64,000 bases of DNA, taken from contig JAJNNX010000013.1 in assembly GCA_023159155.1 (NCBI GenBank), forward strand, positions 372,001 through 436,000. The letters run 5' to 3'. This document shows positions 11,612-23,037 of this stretch, piece after piece. Each line of letters begins with the position of its first letter. The first letter of the stretch is position 1. The DNA is from Ustulina deusta. Its lineage: Eukaryota; Ascomycota; Sordariomycetes; Xylariales; Xylariaceae. The notes beneath the pieces were generated by a model. It saw nothing but the letters and a program-made list of their open reading frames with translations. It had not been told where the DNA came from and made no database searches. The position numbers and the translations under genes were made by a program.

Positions 11612-13911
11612 ATGCGCCTTCCAACAATTTGGCATGACGAAATCTTTGGGCTTACCAAAGACCATATTGAAGACATTCCACCATACGCTATTCTATCCCA
11701 TACTTGGGGGAATGACAACTAGGAAGTCACTTTCAAAGACATCCTAGCAGGCACCGGGCAGCAGAAAGAGGGCTATCGAAAGATCGAGTTTTGCCGTAAG
11801 CGGGCTGCTTCTGATGGCCTTCAGCATGGATGGGTAGATACATGCTATATCGACAAATCTAACAGCACGGGGCGTTCTGATGCCATTAATTCGATGTTTT
11901 AATAGTATACGAATGCAACGAAATGCTACGTATACCTGCCAGATGTCTCGAAAAGCTACACTAGGCGAGTTGAAGAATCCCTCCAATCAACGTGGCGAAA
12001 TGAATTCCGGGAAAGCCGGTGGCTTGTTTACCCGTGACTGGACGCTTCAACTCATCGCCCTGTCATCCGTGGGGTTCTTTGCATGGAACAGCTAGCGGCT
12101 TGGTGACAAGGGGTCATTAGAACAGTTAATTCATGAGATAACCGGGATCGCAATCGGTGCCTTGCGAAAAAGTCCGCTATCTGATTCTAGCATTGGTGAG
12201 CGAATGTCATGGTCGAAAGGCCGCCAAAGAAGGCAAAGCTTACTCATTCTCATGTATTTTAACGTTCATATGCCCCTTGTATACGGCGAAGGAGAACAAA
12301 AGGCATCAAACTGCCTATGAAAAGAGATCGACCAGCAATTAGGCGTAAAATATTCTTAATTGGTCGACCCAAATTGCCTATCCGTCTTGGTTTCGCCCGT
12401 ATTCAAGGCACATACCAACATTTGATCTTTCACAAAACAGAGGAGTCTATAATCAAGCATGATTTATCTATCGATCTCGAGTGCAAACTGGCAAAGGTTA
12501 AAGAAGAGTCTGACAAGTCTGTACCTCAACACCGACAATTAGCATTAGCTTGGCTCAAACAATCGGAAATCCAGATCCTCATAAAGAAATGGCCACCCCT
12601 CTCTTTCTCTTCGCTGCTACTGCATAAGTGAGCGTAAAAATGGGACGCCAGACTCGAAGCTTCGAAAGCTCCTGGCGCACAATATCCAAAGTCCAAAATC
12701 AAAGCCTGATGCTACATATTTACTCGTCCTAGACCACCTAGTTGATATGTCTAGTGACGAAGAAGATGAGGCTTTGGATATCTTCCAGCGTCTTGTCTCT
12801 CTATCGTCCTTCTTGTGAACCCATTTTCGACGTCCACCTTGGCAAACTTACTCGATATACTGGGAAACGCGATTAATACCCCACTTGACTTCATTGACTC
12901 GGTTCTAGACATGCCTTCGTTACTGGACTCTCCTGTACGGCTGTTACACCTTTCATTTCGAAACTTTCTTATTGATCCGTTAAGTGGCGGCGAGAATCGG
13001 TTCTGGGTAGATGAGTAAATAACCTATAGGCGCTTAGCTACACACTGCATACGCGTCATCAACAAAACGCCTCGGGCAGGTATCTGCGAAGTAAACAGGC
13101 TATGGACTCGTTATGAATCTATCGATCTACAGGTGATAAATAACAGACTAACACTAGATGTTCAGTATACATGCCTGTACTGGGTCTACCACGTTCAGCA
13201 AGCGAGAGATCATATAGTCAACAACTACCAGGTTCTCGCTTCCTCCAGAAGCATTTATCCACTGGTTAGAGGTGTTAAGTCTCATAGGGCAGGCCTCTAG
13301 AAGCCCTCGAAGCGTTCAAACGTTACAATCCCTGCCTCAGGTATAATAATCCTACATAGCTCTGCGCTATGGTATCTAGACTCTAACTAAATATACTTAG
13401 ATTGGGAGCTGCATCCAGATTCTCGAATTATATTAATGATGCTTTTCGTTTCACTCGTACGAACATTGAAGGCATAGAAGCTGTGCCGCTCCAGGACTAT
13501 TGCGTCGGGGTCCTGGGATGAGACAGTCCGGCTCTGGTTGGCTGCTACAGGCAACTGTCTCCAATCAATATATCTCGGTATTATTCCATCTAGGTTATTA
13601 ACCTAGACAGCCGGCCTCTCCTTGGTGGGATCTGTACTATTTCCTTTAGCGACCTATTCTAGTCAACACCAGCTAACATCTCTGATGGTAGGGGTGGATT
13701 ATTCGCATCATCTTTGCCCCGGGCCGTGCTTAACGGTAGTATAGAGCGACGTTCAGGATATCGAATTAACAGAAATTCTTGGATATCTTTCAGCGGCAAA
13801 GATCTGCTCTGGTTACCTGGGGAAGGTCGGCCAGGAGAGTTGGCAGTGTAAGTGTCCACTGTAGCCATTGACACTCTTGCCAGAAGGGTTGTTATCATTC
13901 GATTTCTAAAG
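11612..13911 (+). pseudogene. Decayed HET-NACHT-WD40 type NLR gene
   Basis: Translating the plus strand in pieces gives a recognisable fungal NLR with many stops and frame changes. From 11612 there is a HET domain start (MRLPTIWHDEIFG, then PYAILSHTWG, then GWVDTCYIDKSNST, YVYLPDVSKA and FTRDWTLQ), continuing to MPLVYGEGEQKAS at about 12260-12310. At about 12440-12640 there is a stretch like the C-terminal part of a NACHT domain (HDLSIDLECKLAKVKEES). From 12720 to 13340 follow the post-NACHT helical segments, including an intact 67-codon block with SPVRLLHLSFRNFLIDP. At 13750-13911 there is a WD40-like C-terminal strand set around WISFSGKDLLWLPGEGRPG. Too little room remains for the NACHT P-loop half, so an internal deletion is inferred. 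Intact relatives act in heterokaryon incompatibility and programmed cell death; this copy cannot encode a protein. Confidence 0.8.
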
Positions 13912-15155
13912 AGAAGTTAACAGGAATCTAGCCTGCGCTTTACTTCTGGCATACCTATTAATCGAGTGATATATTTTTACTACCTTTGCCAAGGAGCGTT
14001 AAAAGGGAGCTGGTAATATTTATTGTAGAAATGTGCCTCTGGCAGCTTCTAGTAAGTTCATAAACAATCCAGCCTTTTTTCAAGCTTAGTGACGAACCCG
14101 ACCTACAGTCCCCCTTCATGCTATAAATAACACATTTCAGATACTGCTTTCTAGCTAATTGAAGGCTAAATCTAGGGTTGAACATAGCGAACGTATGTAC
14201 TTTACACAAGCTTGCCTTGATAGTCTCATGAATGCTACCTAGTTGTTACTTGCCTAGGCCATTAATGGCGGCAAGTGCCAAAATTGACATTGCTATTAGG
14301 TCATAAACTGAGGGTTGGGACTATAAACTTATCGCCGATGGTTCTGGTATTTTAGTTGGAGCCAAGAAGTCCTTGTGGGATGGCGAGACGGTACCCACCG
14401 TAGCAACTCCGTCACCAGTACCTAGATATATGGCAGGCTTGCCGTCTGCCCTAGGAAAGTACAGTTGAATCTTCATTCTACTCTCCCGCTAATACAGCTC
14501 ATCATGGCTCGGACCAAACCTCGCCACGTCCTCAGAAAAAAAGCACTGTTCCTCTTCAGGAGAGAAGGGTTAGCCAACGCCTAAAGGCCCGTCGAGAGAC
14601 TCAACGACGACAGCCCGCAGGTCTGGGTTGATCCGAGAAAAATAGACCAATACAGCTTGCTACGCTAGTATCCCGCGTCGACAGCGCTCGTCCTTGTTAC
14701 GTCAGAAAATATACTACAAGGGCTGAACATTTACGATGGGACCAGCCAGGAGAAGGAGAGTTAAGGTTAAGGTGCTTGACACTTTATCCTTCACTCCGAG
14801 GTTCGGGGGACTTGATGGGTTTCGACAGCCGCCCAGCGAGTTGGATGATATTGTGATGTGGGCATTTTGAAGATGTTGGGTCAGACCTGGAAAAGCAATT
14901 GGAAGAAACAGACACCCTTATGGACCTTCTCACCCCAAAACGTTAACGAAGATGCCCGGAATCTCAATCTCTCTCTCTATTATCCATCTTACATTCACCG
15001 CCGTCTTCATCCGGTGTGCTCTTGCACACTCCCTAACCTCATCGGCATTGGCCACTCTGGAATGCTTCCGGTCAAATCGTTGACGTCAGCGATGAAGATG
15101 CCACGACCCAAGAACGGCACGGCGCAGTGTCATAGTTGCAACAATCGCGGCATCG
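13912..15155. other. Intergenic region with a possible decayed coding fragment
   Basis: No intact gene is present. Between about 14500 and 14990 the plus strand has pieces in shifting frames that look protein-like (for example QERRVSQRLKARRETQRRQ and DVGSDLEKQLEETDTLMDLL). They may be a decayed gene, but I cannot assign a family. The remainder is featureless. Confidence 0.4.
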
Positions 15156-16019
15156 TCAGCCAGCTGGTGGTATTGGCCGTGGTCGTAGCCTCTGCACCCA
15201 TATGCTGCTGGGGCGAGCGGTGGTGACCCGCACCTTGCTCGGCCGCTCCTTCTCCACCTCCTCTCCGTCGCCCACGTCGACAGTCCGCCGCTGTTTCCGG
15301 CTCTTCTGCTGTGGGGTGTTGGGCACCGCATCTCCTGCAGCGGCGGAGACTTCTTTGGCAGAGCTGACGTGCTTCTTAGCCGGGCGCTCTTTCTCCTCGT
15401 CGTCTTCCTCGGATACCCTCCGTCGCTTCCTCCTGTGTGGTGTGCTCAGAGGGCTTTCGGCGGAAATCGGTGGTGTGGGGAGCCACTCTGCTTGGTGTGG
15501 CCTCTGTGGCCTCCGTGGTCTCCTTGGCTGGTCTGGTGCTGCTACTGTGTTCCCCCGACCGACTGCGCCGTCAATGCCATTACCGCCTTTGTGTTTGCCA
15601 TCATCGTTGTCGCTTTCATCATCAGAAGTGGCGCCCTCGAGCTCTTCCTGCGCCTTCAACTCGGCCTTTCGCTTCTCTTTGATCTCCGTCGGCGTGTGCC
15701 CCATGGGCCATTCGTCGGCGGCGCCATGGTACATGGCAGTTCTGCATATTTGTTCTGTGACGACCGCACCGAGGTGCAGTTCAAGTGCGGCAGGGAATTT
15801 GTCATCGTAAGCTTCCTGGAATACCGGCGTACCCGCGCGAGGGACGAGGTAGGCGCCTTGAGTGGCAACAATGTCGAGAGAGTCCTGCAAATTTCGCGCT
15901 GCGGTTAGTTCGGTAGGCCGCAATGCAAAACCGAATCAAAAGAAAAAAAATTGCACGCTTACGATGGGAAGATCTTGGCTGGCCGTCGTAGTGGGTGGGT
16001 TGTCTGGTCGCGATGTCAT
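15156..16019 (-). CDS. Hypothetical nuclear-type protein, basic and acidic tracts
   Basis: I do not recognise this family. Two exons, 16019-15963 and 15884-15156, give 261 aa. The intron has a GTAAGC donor and a TTTGCAG acceptor, and both exons are in phase 0. The N-terminal 100 residues look like an ordered domain (IVATQGAYLVPRAGTPVFQE, then ELHLGAVVTEQICRTAMYHG, then WPMGHTPTEIKEKRKAELKA). The rest is disordered, with a DDESDNDDGKH acidic stretch, a PRRPRRPQRP run, and clusters HRRKRRRVSEED and KSRKQRR that resemble nuclear localisation signals. A nuclear location is inferred from these only. The ATG beginning MTSRPDNPPTT is the only one that splices in frame. A foldback transposon ends 59 bp upstream of this ATG, so the promoter is probably altered or inside the element. 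Confidence 0.6.
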
Positions 16020-16078
16020 GGCCAGCGATGGCTATATGCAGAGGAGGAGGAGGAGTCTATTAACGTCTATCTTAGGTA

Positions 16079-16528
16079 ACGCATCCCACAAGCTCGTTTC
16101 GCACTTTCTTGGCAGTACTTTTACTCTAATTTCTTTAGTAAAGCTACTTACTCCATTTTTATATAACTTTCTAAATATAGGTCCTACAAACTAATAAATT
16201 AGGTTTTTGGAATCCTAACTAAATAAAGAATCTAAATATATTTTTTATAATTTTATAGCTATTTTATTTATAGTATTATAAAAAAGTACGCTAAAATAAT
16301 CCCTGCAATTTTTATAACTTAAATAACTTTAGAAATAAAACAGCTATAAAATTATAGAAAAAATATTTAGATTCCTTATTTAGTTAGGATTTCAAAAATC
16401 TAATTTATTAGTTCGTAGGACTTGTATTTATAAAGTTATTTAAAAAAGTAAAGTAAGTATTTTTTGTACTATAAACCTAGCGCAAAAATACGCCAAGAAA
16501 AAGTGCGAAACGAGCTTGTGGGATGCGT
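16079..16528. mobile_element. 450-bp foldback MITE, TA target duplication
   Basis: The element begins ACGCATCCCACAAGCTCG and ends with its exact reverse complement (CGAGCTTGTGGGATGCGT), with at least 28 perfect bases at each terminus. The two arms remain similar across almost the whole element (about 220 bp each), so the transcript would fold into one long hairpin. It is flanked by TA at 16077-16078 and at 16529-16530, the target duplication expected of Tc1/mariner-type transposons. It is AT-rich and has no ORF, so it is a non-autonomous MITE that would need a transposase from elsewhere. Confidence 0.88.
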
Positions 16529-16530
16529 TA

Positions 16531-17101
16531 TCTAATACTAGTTTACAGCGGTCTATCTGAACATAAATCTTTTCAGGTCACGTGAGGTACTAATATGTAT
16601 TAGGCGCCAAGCTGCTAGGCACCTGACGGAGGGGTCCCTCATTCGCTAACAAAGGGAACTGAAAGTGGCTATATGCAGAGACGACACGAGTTGGCCGGTT
16701 TTGGGGCTGTTTTGGGTGGAAGTTACGGACTGCTACCTATAGTGGGTTATAGTGGGTACTGCCTGCCCCGTCACAGGGGAGGTGAGCCTTCAAATAAGGT
16801 GGGCTCGGTGAGAAATCCATGAGTCAGCATGGGCGCGGCGAGGGAACGCTACCACGTGACCCTATTTGTGGGGGCACGACAAAGGGGTGGCCCAAGCCTC
16901 GGCTGACCACACTTGTTGGGAGCGACAAAACACAGTGGCGGCGGCATCATTATCAAGAGAAACGGGTTTTCAATTGCTACAAGCGCTGGATACGGTATTT
17001 ACACCAGCGAGCGCCAATCTCTCTATTGCACGAGCTTGACATTCCAGCCAGCCGACCTTCCAAACCACGCTCACTCACACCTCCTCATCTTCAAGCCCAT
17101 A
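16531..17101. other. Gene-free spacer between MITE and kinase 3' end
   Basis: No coding signal is seen. CACGTG-type sites occur near 16580 and 16853, and a short duplicated TATAGTGGGTTATAGTGGGTA unit lies near 16738. Confidence 0.6.
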
Positions 17102-18939
17102 CTACAACCGTCGCTTCTTCGGCTGCGGAGATTCGGGTAGCAGTGGGCCCCAAGCTGGATGCTGGAGCACTTGGTCGATGTCGGGGCGCTGGGCATGGTT
17201 GTTCGGTGCCCACTGGTATCTCACCATATCGATGAAGAGACGGCCAACTGCCCGGGGGTTTTTGATCAGCCCATCTGCCTTCGGAAGCCGTTAGAGCGTT
17301 GCCACATGGAATACTCACGATGTATGTAGCCTCGGGTCGGCGAGGCGAGCGCACTCTTATAATCTCTCGCCATTTTGGCAATGGCATTCTGATAACTCTT
17401 CCGGAAGGAGTCGCGCAGCGCCTCGTTGTCCTTGCCGTCGCGCCACGGGTTGATGGAGAGCTTCCACGGGTGGCAGTTATATGTCAGCTCGTACAAGATG
17501 ACGCCCATGGGCCAGATGTCGATGGAGAGGTCGTAGGCCTCCAGCTCGAGCTCCGGAGCGAGATAGCCGATCGTGCCGACCGTGCCCGGCGTGGGCAGCA
17601 ACGACCCGTCTGCCGGGATGTGCCTGGATGTGCCGACGTCCAGCAGGACGGAGCGGAGCCGAGTAGCCCGATGTTGGCCGGCTTCAGGTCGCGGTGCACC
17701 CAACGTTTGTCGTGCATTACTTTGACACCAAGCAGTGCGGAGCGGAAGGCAATCGCCGCCTCCATTGTCATGCCCTTGGACCCTCTGTCAAGCTCATGCG
17801 TTAGCTGCGTTCCCCCAAAATATGACTCCAAGGAAACGAGAGGCTTACCCCTTGCTCCGAGTTCCCAACAAGTCGCCAAAGGTCTGGGGCGTCATCGGCT
17901 TTAGGACAATGGCGACATTGTCGAAGGCCGTCTTGGAGGAGAATTCCTCGCCGTTGGAGTAGATTACCTGTTCCATGCGCAGAATCCGCTCGCCGTCGAC
18001 TGAACTGTTTGCGAGATCCGTCGCCTTCTGAAGTATGTTGATTTCCTCATCCACGGTGTCACAGTTTCGAGAAGTCCGCTCCACCACCTTGATGGCGGCC
18101 ACGTTGCCTGACCGATCCGAGGCGAAGAATACCCTTCCGTTGCCACCCGCACCCAGGGCATCTCCCAGTGTCCACTTGCCCATCGTTCTCCGGTTGGGGA
18201 GTGGGGTCGGCATCTCGACATCGATATTGGCAGCCTGCTGCCCGCCGCGGAGAGCGCGAACCACATAGCGCCTGCGCGCTAACTTGAAGTCTTCTGTGGT
18301 GGCGTTTTCCGTCCACTGGAAGTTGTATTCGAGCTTGTCGAGCTGGATCTTCATGATGTGCTGGTTCAAGTGATACGGCCCCCGGGTGGCTCCGTCGCCA
18401 TTGACTGTCAGCTGCGCTGTCGGAGATCTGGAGCAGCCCATGATGAAGAGGCCCTTGTTCTCAAGGAAGAAGTTGAACCGCGCATGGGGGTTCCGGAGTT
18501 TGATGTCGTGCGTCTTTGCGAAAGCCCTAGTGCAGAGGAGCAGGTCGATGGGCATGTTTTCCAGGGGACCCTTTCCCGCCGTCCATCCCCTCTCCGGCAT
18601 GGCCGGCGGCGACTGCAGGTCCAGCAGATAACTGCCGTCCCAGACCATGCCGAGCTCTCGGCCCAGCTGCTCGTTGGTGTCACTGTCTGGCTCTGTGAGG
18701 GTCTCGCTCGCTTCGCCATCGGTGTCATACTTGGGGCGTTCCATCTCGCGTCGAAGGCGAACTATCTCGTCGTCGCGTCTCTGCTCGGGCTCGACACGCA
18801 TGCGGCGGCGGCAGGCGGCTTGAGCGCCATCTGTCTGGCTGTTCTGACCCCCAGCGGTGAGGGCATCGTGTACCTCGCTGAATGCTAGCTTGGCGAGGGC
18901 ATTCGCGGGCGTAAGAAAGGCAAAGGCGCGGTCCGACAT
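17102..18939 (-). pseudogene. FHA-like/Ser-Thr protein kinase gene with one frameshift
   Basis: Three exons, 18939-17849, 17784-17319 and 17274-17102, would give about 576 aa if one base were restored. Residues 1-120 hold charged segments. Residues about 125-210 resemble the FHA-like region of fungal kinases, with LEYNFQWTE at its end. The kinase domain starts near residue 255: glycine loop LGAGGNGRV, AAIKVV lysine, HRDLKPAN catalytic loop, DVG in place of DFG, YLAPEL, DIWPMGVILYELTYNCHPW, and RPDIDQVLQHPAW near the end. The C-terminus PKKRRL looks like a nuclear signal. Between ANIGLLG and SVLLDVG, at about 17650-17664, the frame shifts by one base, consistent with a one-base loss. No plausible intron repairs it, so this is either a true lesion or an assembly error. 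Family membership is certain; its target is unknown. MSDRAFAF is preferred over an ATG 18 codons upstream. Confidence 0.75.
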
Positions 18940-20569
18940 TTGATAATAGATAGGGTGCTGACGGCAGACTCCGATGAGACATATGAGCTTCAATCAGGTA
19001 CCAGATTGCCGTGGGAACTTTGCACCTTTCGAAATGCGACTGCCAATTATAGAGCCCTTTCCTGGCGGCGTTGTAACGCAGAGAGAGTCCGACTACGGCG
19101 AGTGTCCCTCGCGGGGAACCTAGGCATGTTCTTCAAGGTGAAGCTCCGCGAGTAAGCATGCTACCTAGACCGAATCACTAAGACAAGGGATAAAACAATG
19201 ATGACAATCAGATTTAACGTAGGCTAGGTATCAAAAACCTTCCCTGGGAGTTGAGCTTTGAGCCTCAACTTTGGGCTGGGAAGACGAACATGTCTCCACT
19301 TTCCGTCCACTTGATCTACATAAGTAGGTAGTTCACTGGGAGCCGGGAGGTTGACTAGCTAGTGCTGTTAAAGATCTGCCACTACGATCCCAGGACTACC
19401 CCAGGATTTTCCCAAGCATTGGGGGTTAGTGTTTGGAGGAGGTGGCCATTGCTGCTCAAAACCATGGCCGTAGGGGTAGGTAGCCTGCATCGATCTTGGT
19501 TTTATCTTGGCGTCGTTGCTTCACCTGTGGAAGACGCCAAGAGAACTTCGCCGGATTGGTGTAGATATGAAGAAAAAAGAGGGAGGCTGACGGTTGTAAT
19601 TGTATCTTGTCACCAGCTTCGTCAAATGCAATGGCCTTTTCTCTTGAACTTGACTAGGATCTCAAACGTGGCCTATTAACACTTCATGGCCTTTTCGGGC
19701 CTATCTCTCAATATGGTCAAACCCTCTGACTTCCTAGAGGATCAATCCACTTTCCATCAACTTACCAAAGCTGTAATAGTGACTGTAGAGTTGCTGTTCG
19801 TGAGATTAAGAACGGGTGTTATGAATAGGTAATCGAGCAACTATTTAGATAATTATGGCTATACGCGATTAGAGGTGGATCTTTCATTAAAGAATCATGT
19901 TCGGATGCATCTTGACATTTTTCAATTGTTAGTGTGCTCATCACGAATCCATGAAAGCCTCTATAAGTGGGTAAGTGTGGAACATTATACACTTGCCAAC
20001 GGTACTGCTATGAGTACATTTCGAGATCTCCGCCGAGACGCACATCTCTGCACATACTTATACTCATTGATCGGTGGCTCGATTTTGACGCCGTTAATTC
20101 CCCAACGGTGGTGGCAAGTGAGGGTTGTGTTTCATAGTTTGGGACATCCCTGTCAGAACACAATCATATGTCCAAAACTGGAAATATACGGCCAACCCTT
20201 GCACGTTTCGACTTGGCACTTAGCGCCTGGCTTCATACGTCTCGACCCAACTTGAGACATCAATGTCACAACTTCGCGAGAGCTTATGATGTGGTTCTCC
20301 ACCGAGTTTTGCGCCCATGCACCTTGGATCGGCCAGGGGATCGTCTTAAGTGTGCAGGCTTTTAGCGAGGGGGTTGATCTAGATTCGTAGCTTTTCCACT
20401 GGACAGGGAGAGTCAAACTTCGCCGTTTCGTCGAGATCTCTCTCGTCTTCCTTTTCCATTCTTCACCTTGCTGCTGGTTCGGTCTGTGGCCATACATTTC
20501 TATCTAATTTTTACTTTCTTCACTTCTCCTCAGCACCGGGTGTGCGTTTTAGTTTTCATATTATTTGAG
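18940..20569. other. Divergent intergenic region kinase/UstYa-like gene
   Basis: These 1.6 kb separate two divergently transcribed genes and should hold both promoters. No coding signal is seen; open frames here have no protein-like composition. Confidence 0.6.
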
Positions 20570-21540
20570 ATGGCGAGGAAATACAATCCGATATCTTTGG
20601 ACGAGGAGCCTTTCCTGGAGAAAGGTGAACGCACCGAAAACCAGGAGAAGCTTCTATGGACGGGCGAGGGCGAATCTTTGACTTCTCTTACTCGGAGATT
20701 AAGCCCACATTGGATATGGTTAGCGCATGCTATACTGCTGTCAATGTCCACCCTTTTGTTTGCATTAAGCTTCTGTACGAAGACAGCAAAAATATCCGAT
20801 CTGGAGTATACAACAAAGTACTCAGCATGGTGTATGTAATACCTTGACGACAGCACAGATATCCGAACGCTAATACTTCCTACAGCGCCAGCCGCAAGTG
20901 CTGTCAAGTATGAAACACAGCATTTCGATTTACCTCCAATAGCAGAAGGACCTTTCATCGGTAAAGGGGATGATGTAGATGCAAGATGGGATCACATAGT
21001 AGCAAGTATGCAGCTTTGTCCCCAGCTATGCCGAACAAGGAATCCTAACATGGCATACTAGTCGGCAATACAATGATCTCCCATGAAGAGATGACCAAAC
21101 TAGGACTCGACCCGGATACCTCGTTGAAGATTACGGATCCGCGCGACGGAAAATCGGGATACCGCGTGGCCATTGAGGTCTTCCACCAACTACACTGCCT
21201 CAACCTGCTGCGACAGAACGTGTACAAAGACCATTATGCCCCCCTCGGAGGCGACACCTCGGCGCCGCCGATGGATTTGCGCAGGCATCTCGACCATTGC
21301 ATCGATGCGCTGCGGCAGTCTGTCATGTGCCAGGGCGATATCGGGGTGTTCAGTTTCAACAACCCATTGAACGATGGCGACCCATTGCCAAACTACAGCA
21401 CGCCACACACTTGCAGGAATTTCGAGAGCATACGCCAGTGGGCGGTGGATCATACGGTGCCGCGAGGCGTCAAGGAGCATGAACACTATCTGTTTCCACG
21501 GCTAGCGCAGTCGGCATCTTCGGTCGATAGGTCGCACTGA
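20570..21540 (+). CDS. UstYa-like (DUF3328) oxidase
   Basis: Three exons, 20570-20831, 20886-21005 and 21062-21540, give 286 aa, and all junctions agree in phase. The N-terminal cytosolic tail begins MARKYNPISLDEEPFL. One transmembrane helix follows at about residues 47-68 (WIWLAHAILLSMSTLLFALSF). The lumenal domain contains the two HxxHC motifs of the family, HQLHC (in EVFHQLHCLNLLRQNVYKDHY) and HLDHC (in RRHLDHCIDALRQSVMCQGD). UstYa-type proteins catalyse oxidations and cyclisations in fungal ribosomal peptide pathways (ustiloxin, dikaritins) and other metabolite clusters; copper at the His/Cys motifs has been suggested. No precursor peptide with repeated cores and Kex2 sites is visible nearby, so the substrate is unknown. 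Next downstream is erg3, which looks unrelated. Confidence 0.85.
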
Positions 21541-23037
21541 TGGGTGATTATTTTGAATGGGTAACTAGTTCTTTCGGGCCGTGCCTTTGGAAAACAAGTG
21601 CGAATTCTTGTACGTAGCCGGTTCGGCCGAGAAAATACTACAGATACTTGTTGAGCAGCCAAGCAGCTAAGCGGAATCTATCTAGACAAGGGATAACAAA
21701 TTCCATGGAGTAAGCTGCATATACGGCTGAGATATTTAGGTTCTGATGCTAGCATTTGGTACCTGTATGGGGAGAAGCGTTCTTCCATCTGATGGGCTGC
21801 CTAGTGGACAAAGACGAAGGACTTCTCTTTTGTCCTCAGTGAATGTGTATACGGAAAGCAGCGATAGAGAAGGAACGTAAATGCCTGTTCAGTCTTTGCG
21901 CATCTCTGAAAATGAGACAGCGGATCAGCAGGACTGCATGTCCATCTCGTCCAAGAGGGCAAAACTAACAGCCAATGAACATCACTGATTCCAGCATCTG
22001 GTAGCCACAATTAGTGTAGAGACAGAGGCAAGCGCGGTGGCAAGATGTTTTGACGTATGTATATCCATCTTGATGTACCTAAATGGCGGAAGCTTTGAGG
22101 AGGCTCGATACGAATACGAAAACGCGCAAATGCGATTCGGGCGACCGTCTGTTTAAGCGGTGGGCTTTTGATTGGGTCCACCGTGAGAAAGGGACCATCG
22201 ACCGGGATGTCGAGCTCCCAGTGGTGTGACGGGTCGAGGAGCCAATGAGAAGCTCCAATTGCGGCGGAAGCAGGGCAAACAAACATGCTGCAGGCTGCAC
22301 TACCTACATATAATCTTGCGGCACTTCAGCCGCCTAATCCTATTCAACGCAGACGCTATCCTTGTCTGGCGACAACGTTCTCCAGCCCAGATTGAAATGC
22401 CAATGATGCCACATCCAGATGCTGCAGTGTTGAGGATCGTACGTTCGTGTTCGCATTCAATGTCGATTCCTTCGACGTGCAGCTAGTGTAAGTGAGATGG
22501 TTCGATGAATTGCGCTGCTGTGTGCCAGTGAGTTCGCATATAATAGCTATCCAGTTCGCCGTCGAAGAAATAAAATGCGACCACCCACCCAGCAACCTTA
22601 ATTGTAGCATGCTTACACGGACGGTCTTTCAGGGGTCCCACGAGTTGACACAAGCCTCTTGCACTGACTCTCTCCCATTAAATAATTCGCCGCACGCCGT
22701 CTGTTTGAATTGACGCTATTAGGATTCCCTCCATCTATCACCTTCGGTGTCGGACCGCAATCACTGCACAGGGCACTTCTGATCGACAATTGCGACCGTC
22801 TTATCAGATCCGAGGGCGAGATCTAGCACCATACAGTAGTGCAGCTCCACGCATAACACCCAAATTCGAAATTGCCCCATCCTGAACTAGTTTAGGGAGT
22901 CGAGATCTCCTGGTACTTACTTTCCTCTCCCCGTTGCATTCGAGTGCTTCCTTTTGCCCTGCCCTCGCTGCAATTGTTGCGCTCGTCTGTTTTGTTTCCC
23001 CCCTCGTCGAGTCTCGCCAACTGCACCTCCAACCGTC
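21541..23037. other. Intergenic region before erg3
   Basis: No gene is seen in these 1.5 kb. The last 150 bp are pyrimidine-rich and probably form the erg3 promoter and 5' UTR. Confidence 0.6.

Noticed and set aside
11343..11747. 134-codon plus-strand frame at the start of the NLR relic
   Set aside because: It is in a different frame from the HET domain, and its sequence is not protein-like; the HET reading starts at 11612 in another frame.
16819..17235. 138-codon plus-strand frame antisense to the kinase 3' end
   Set aside because: It overlaps the real last exon of the kinase gene on the other strand and has no domain features.
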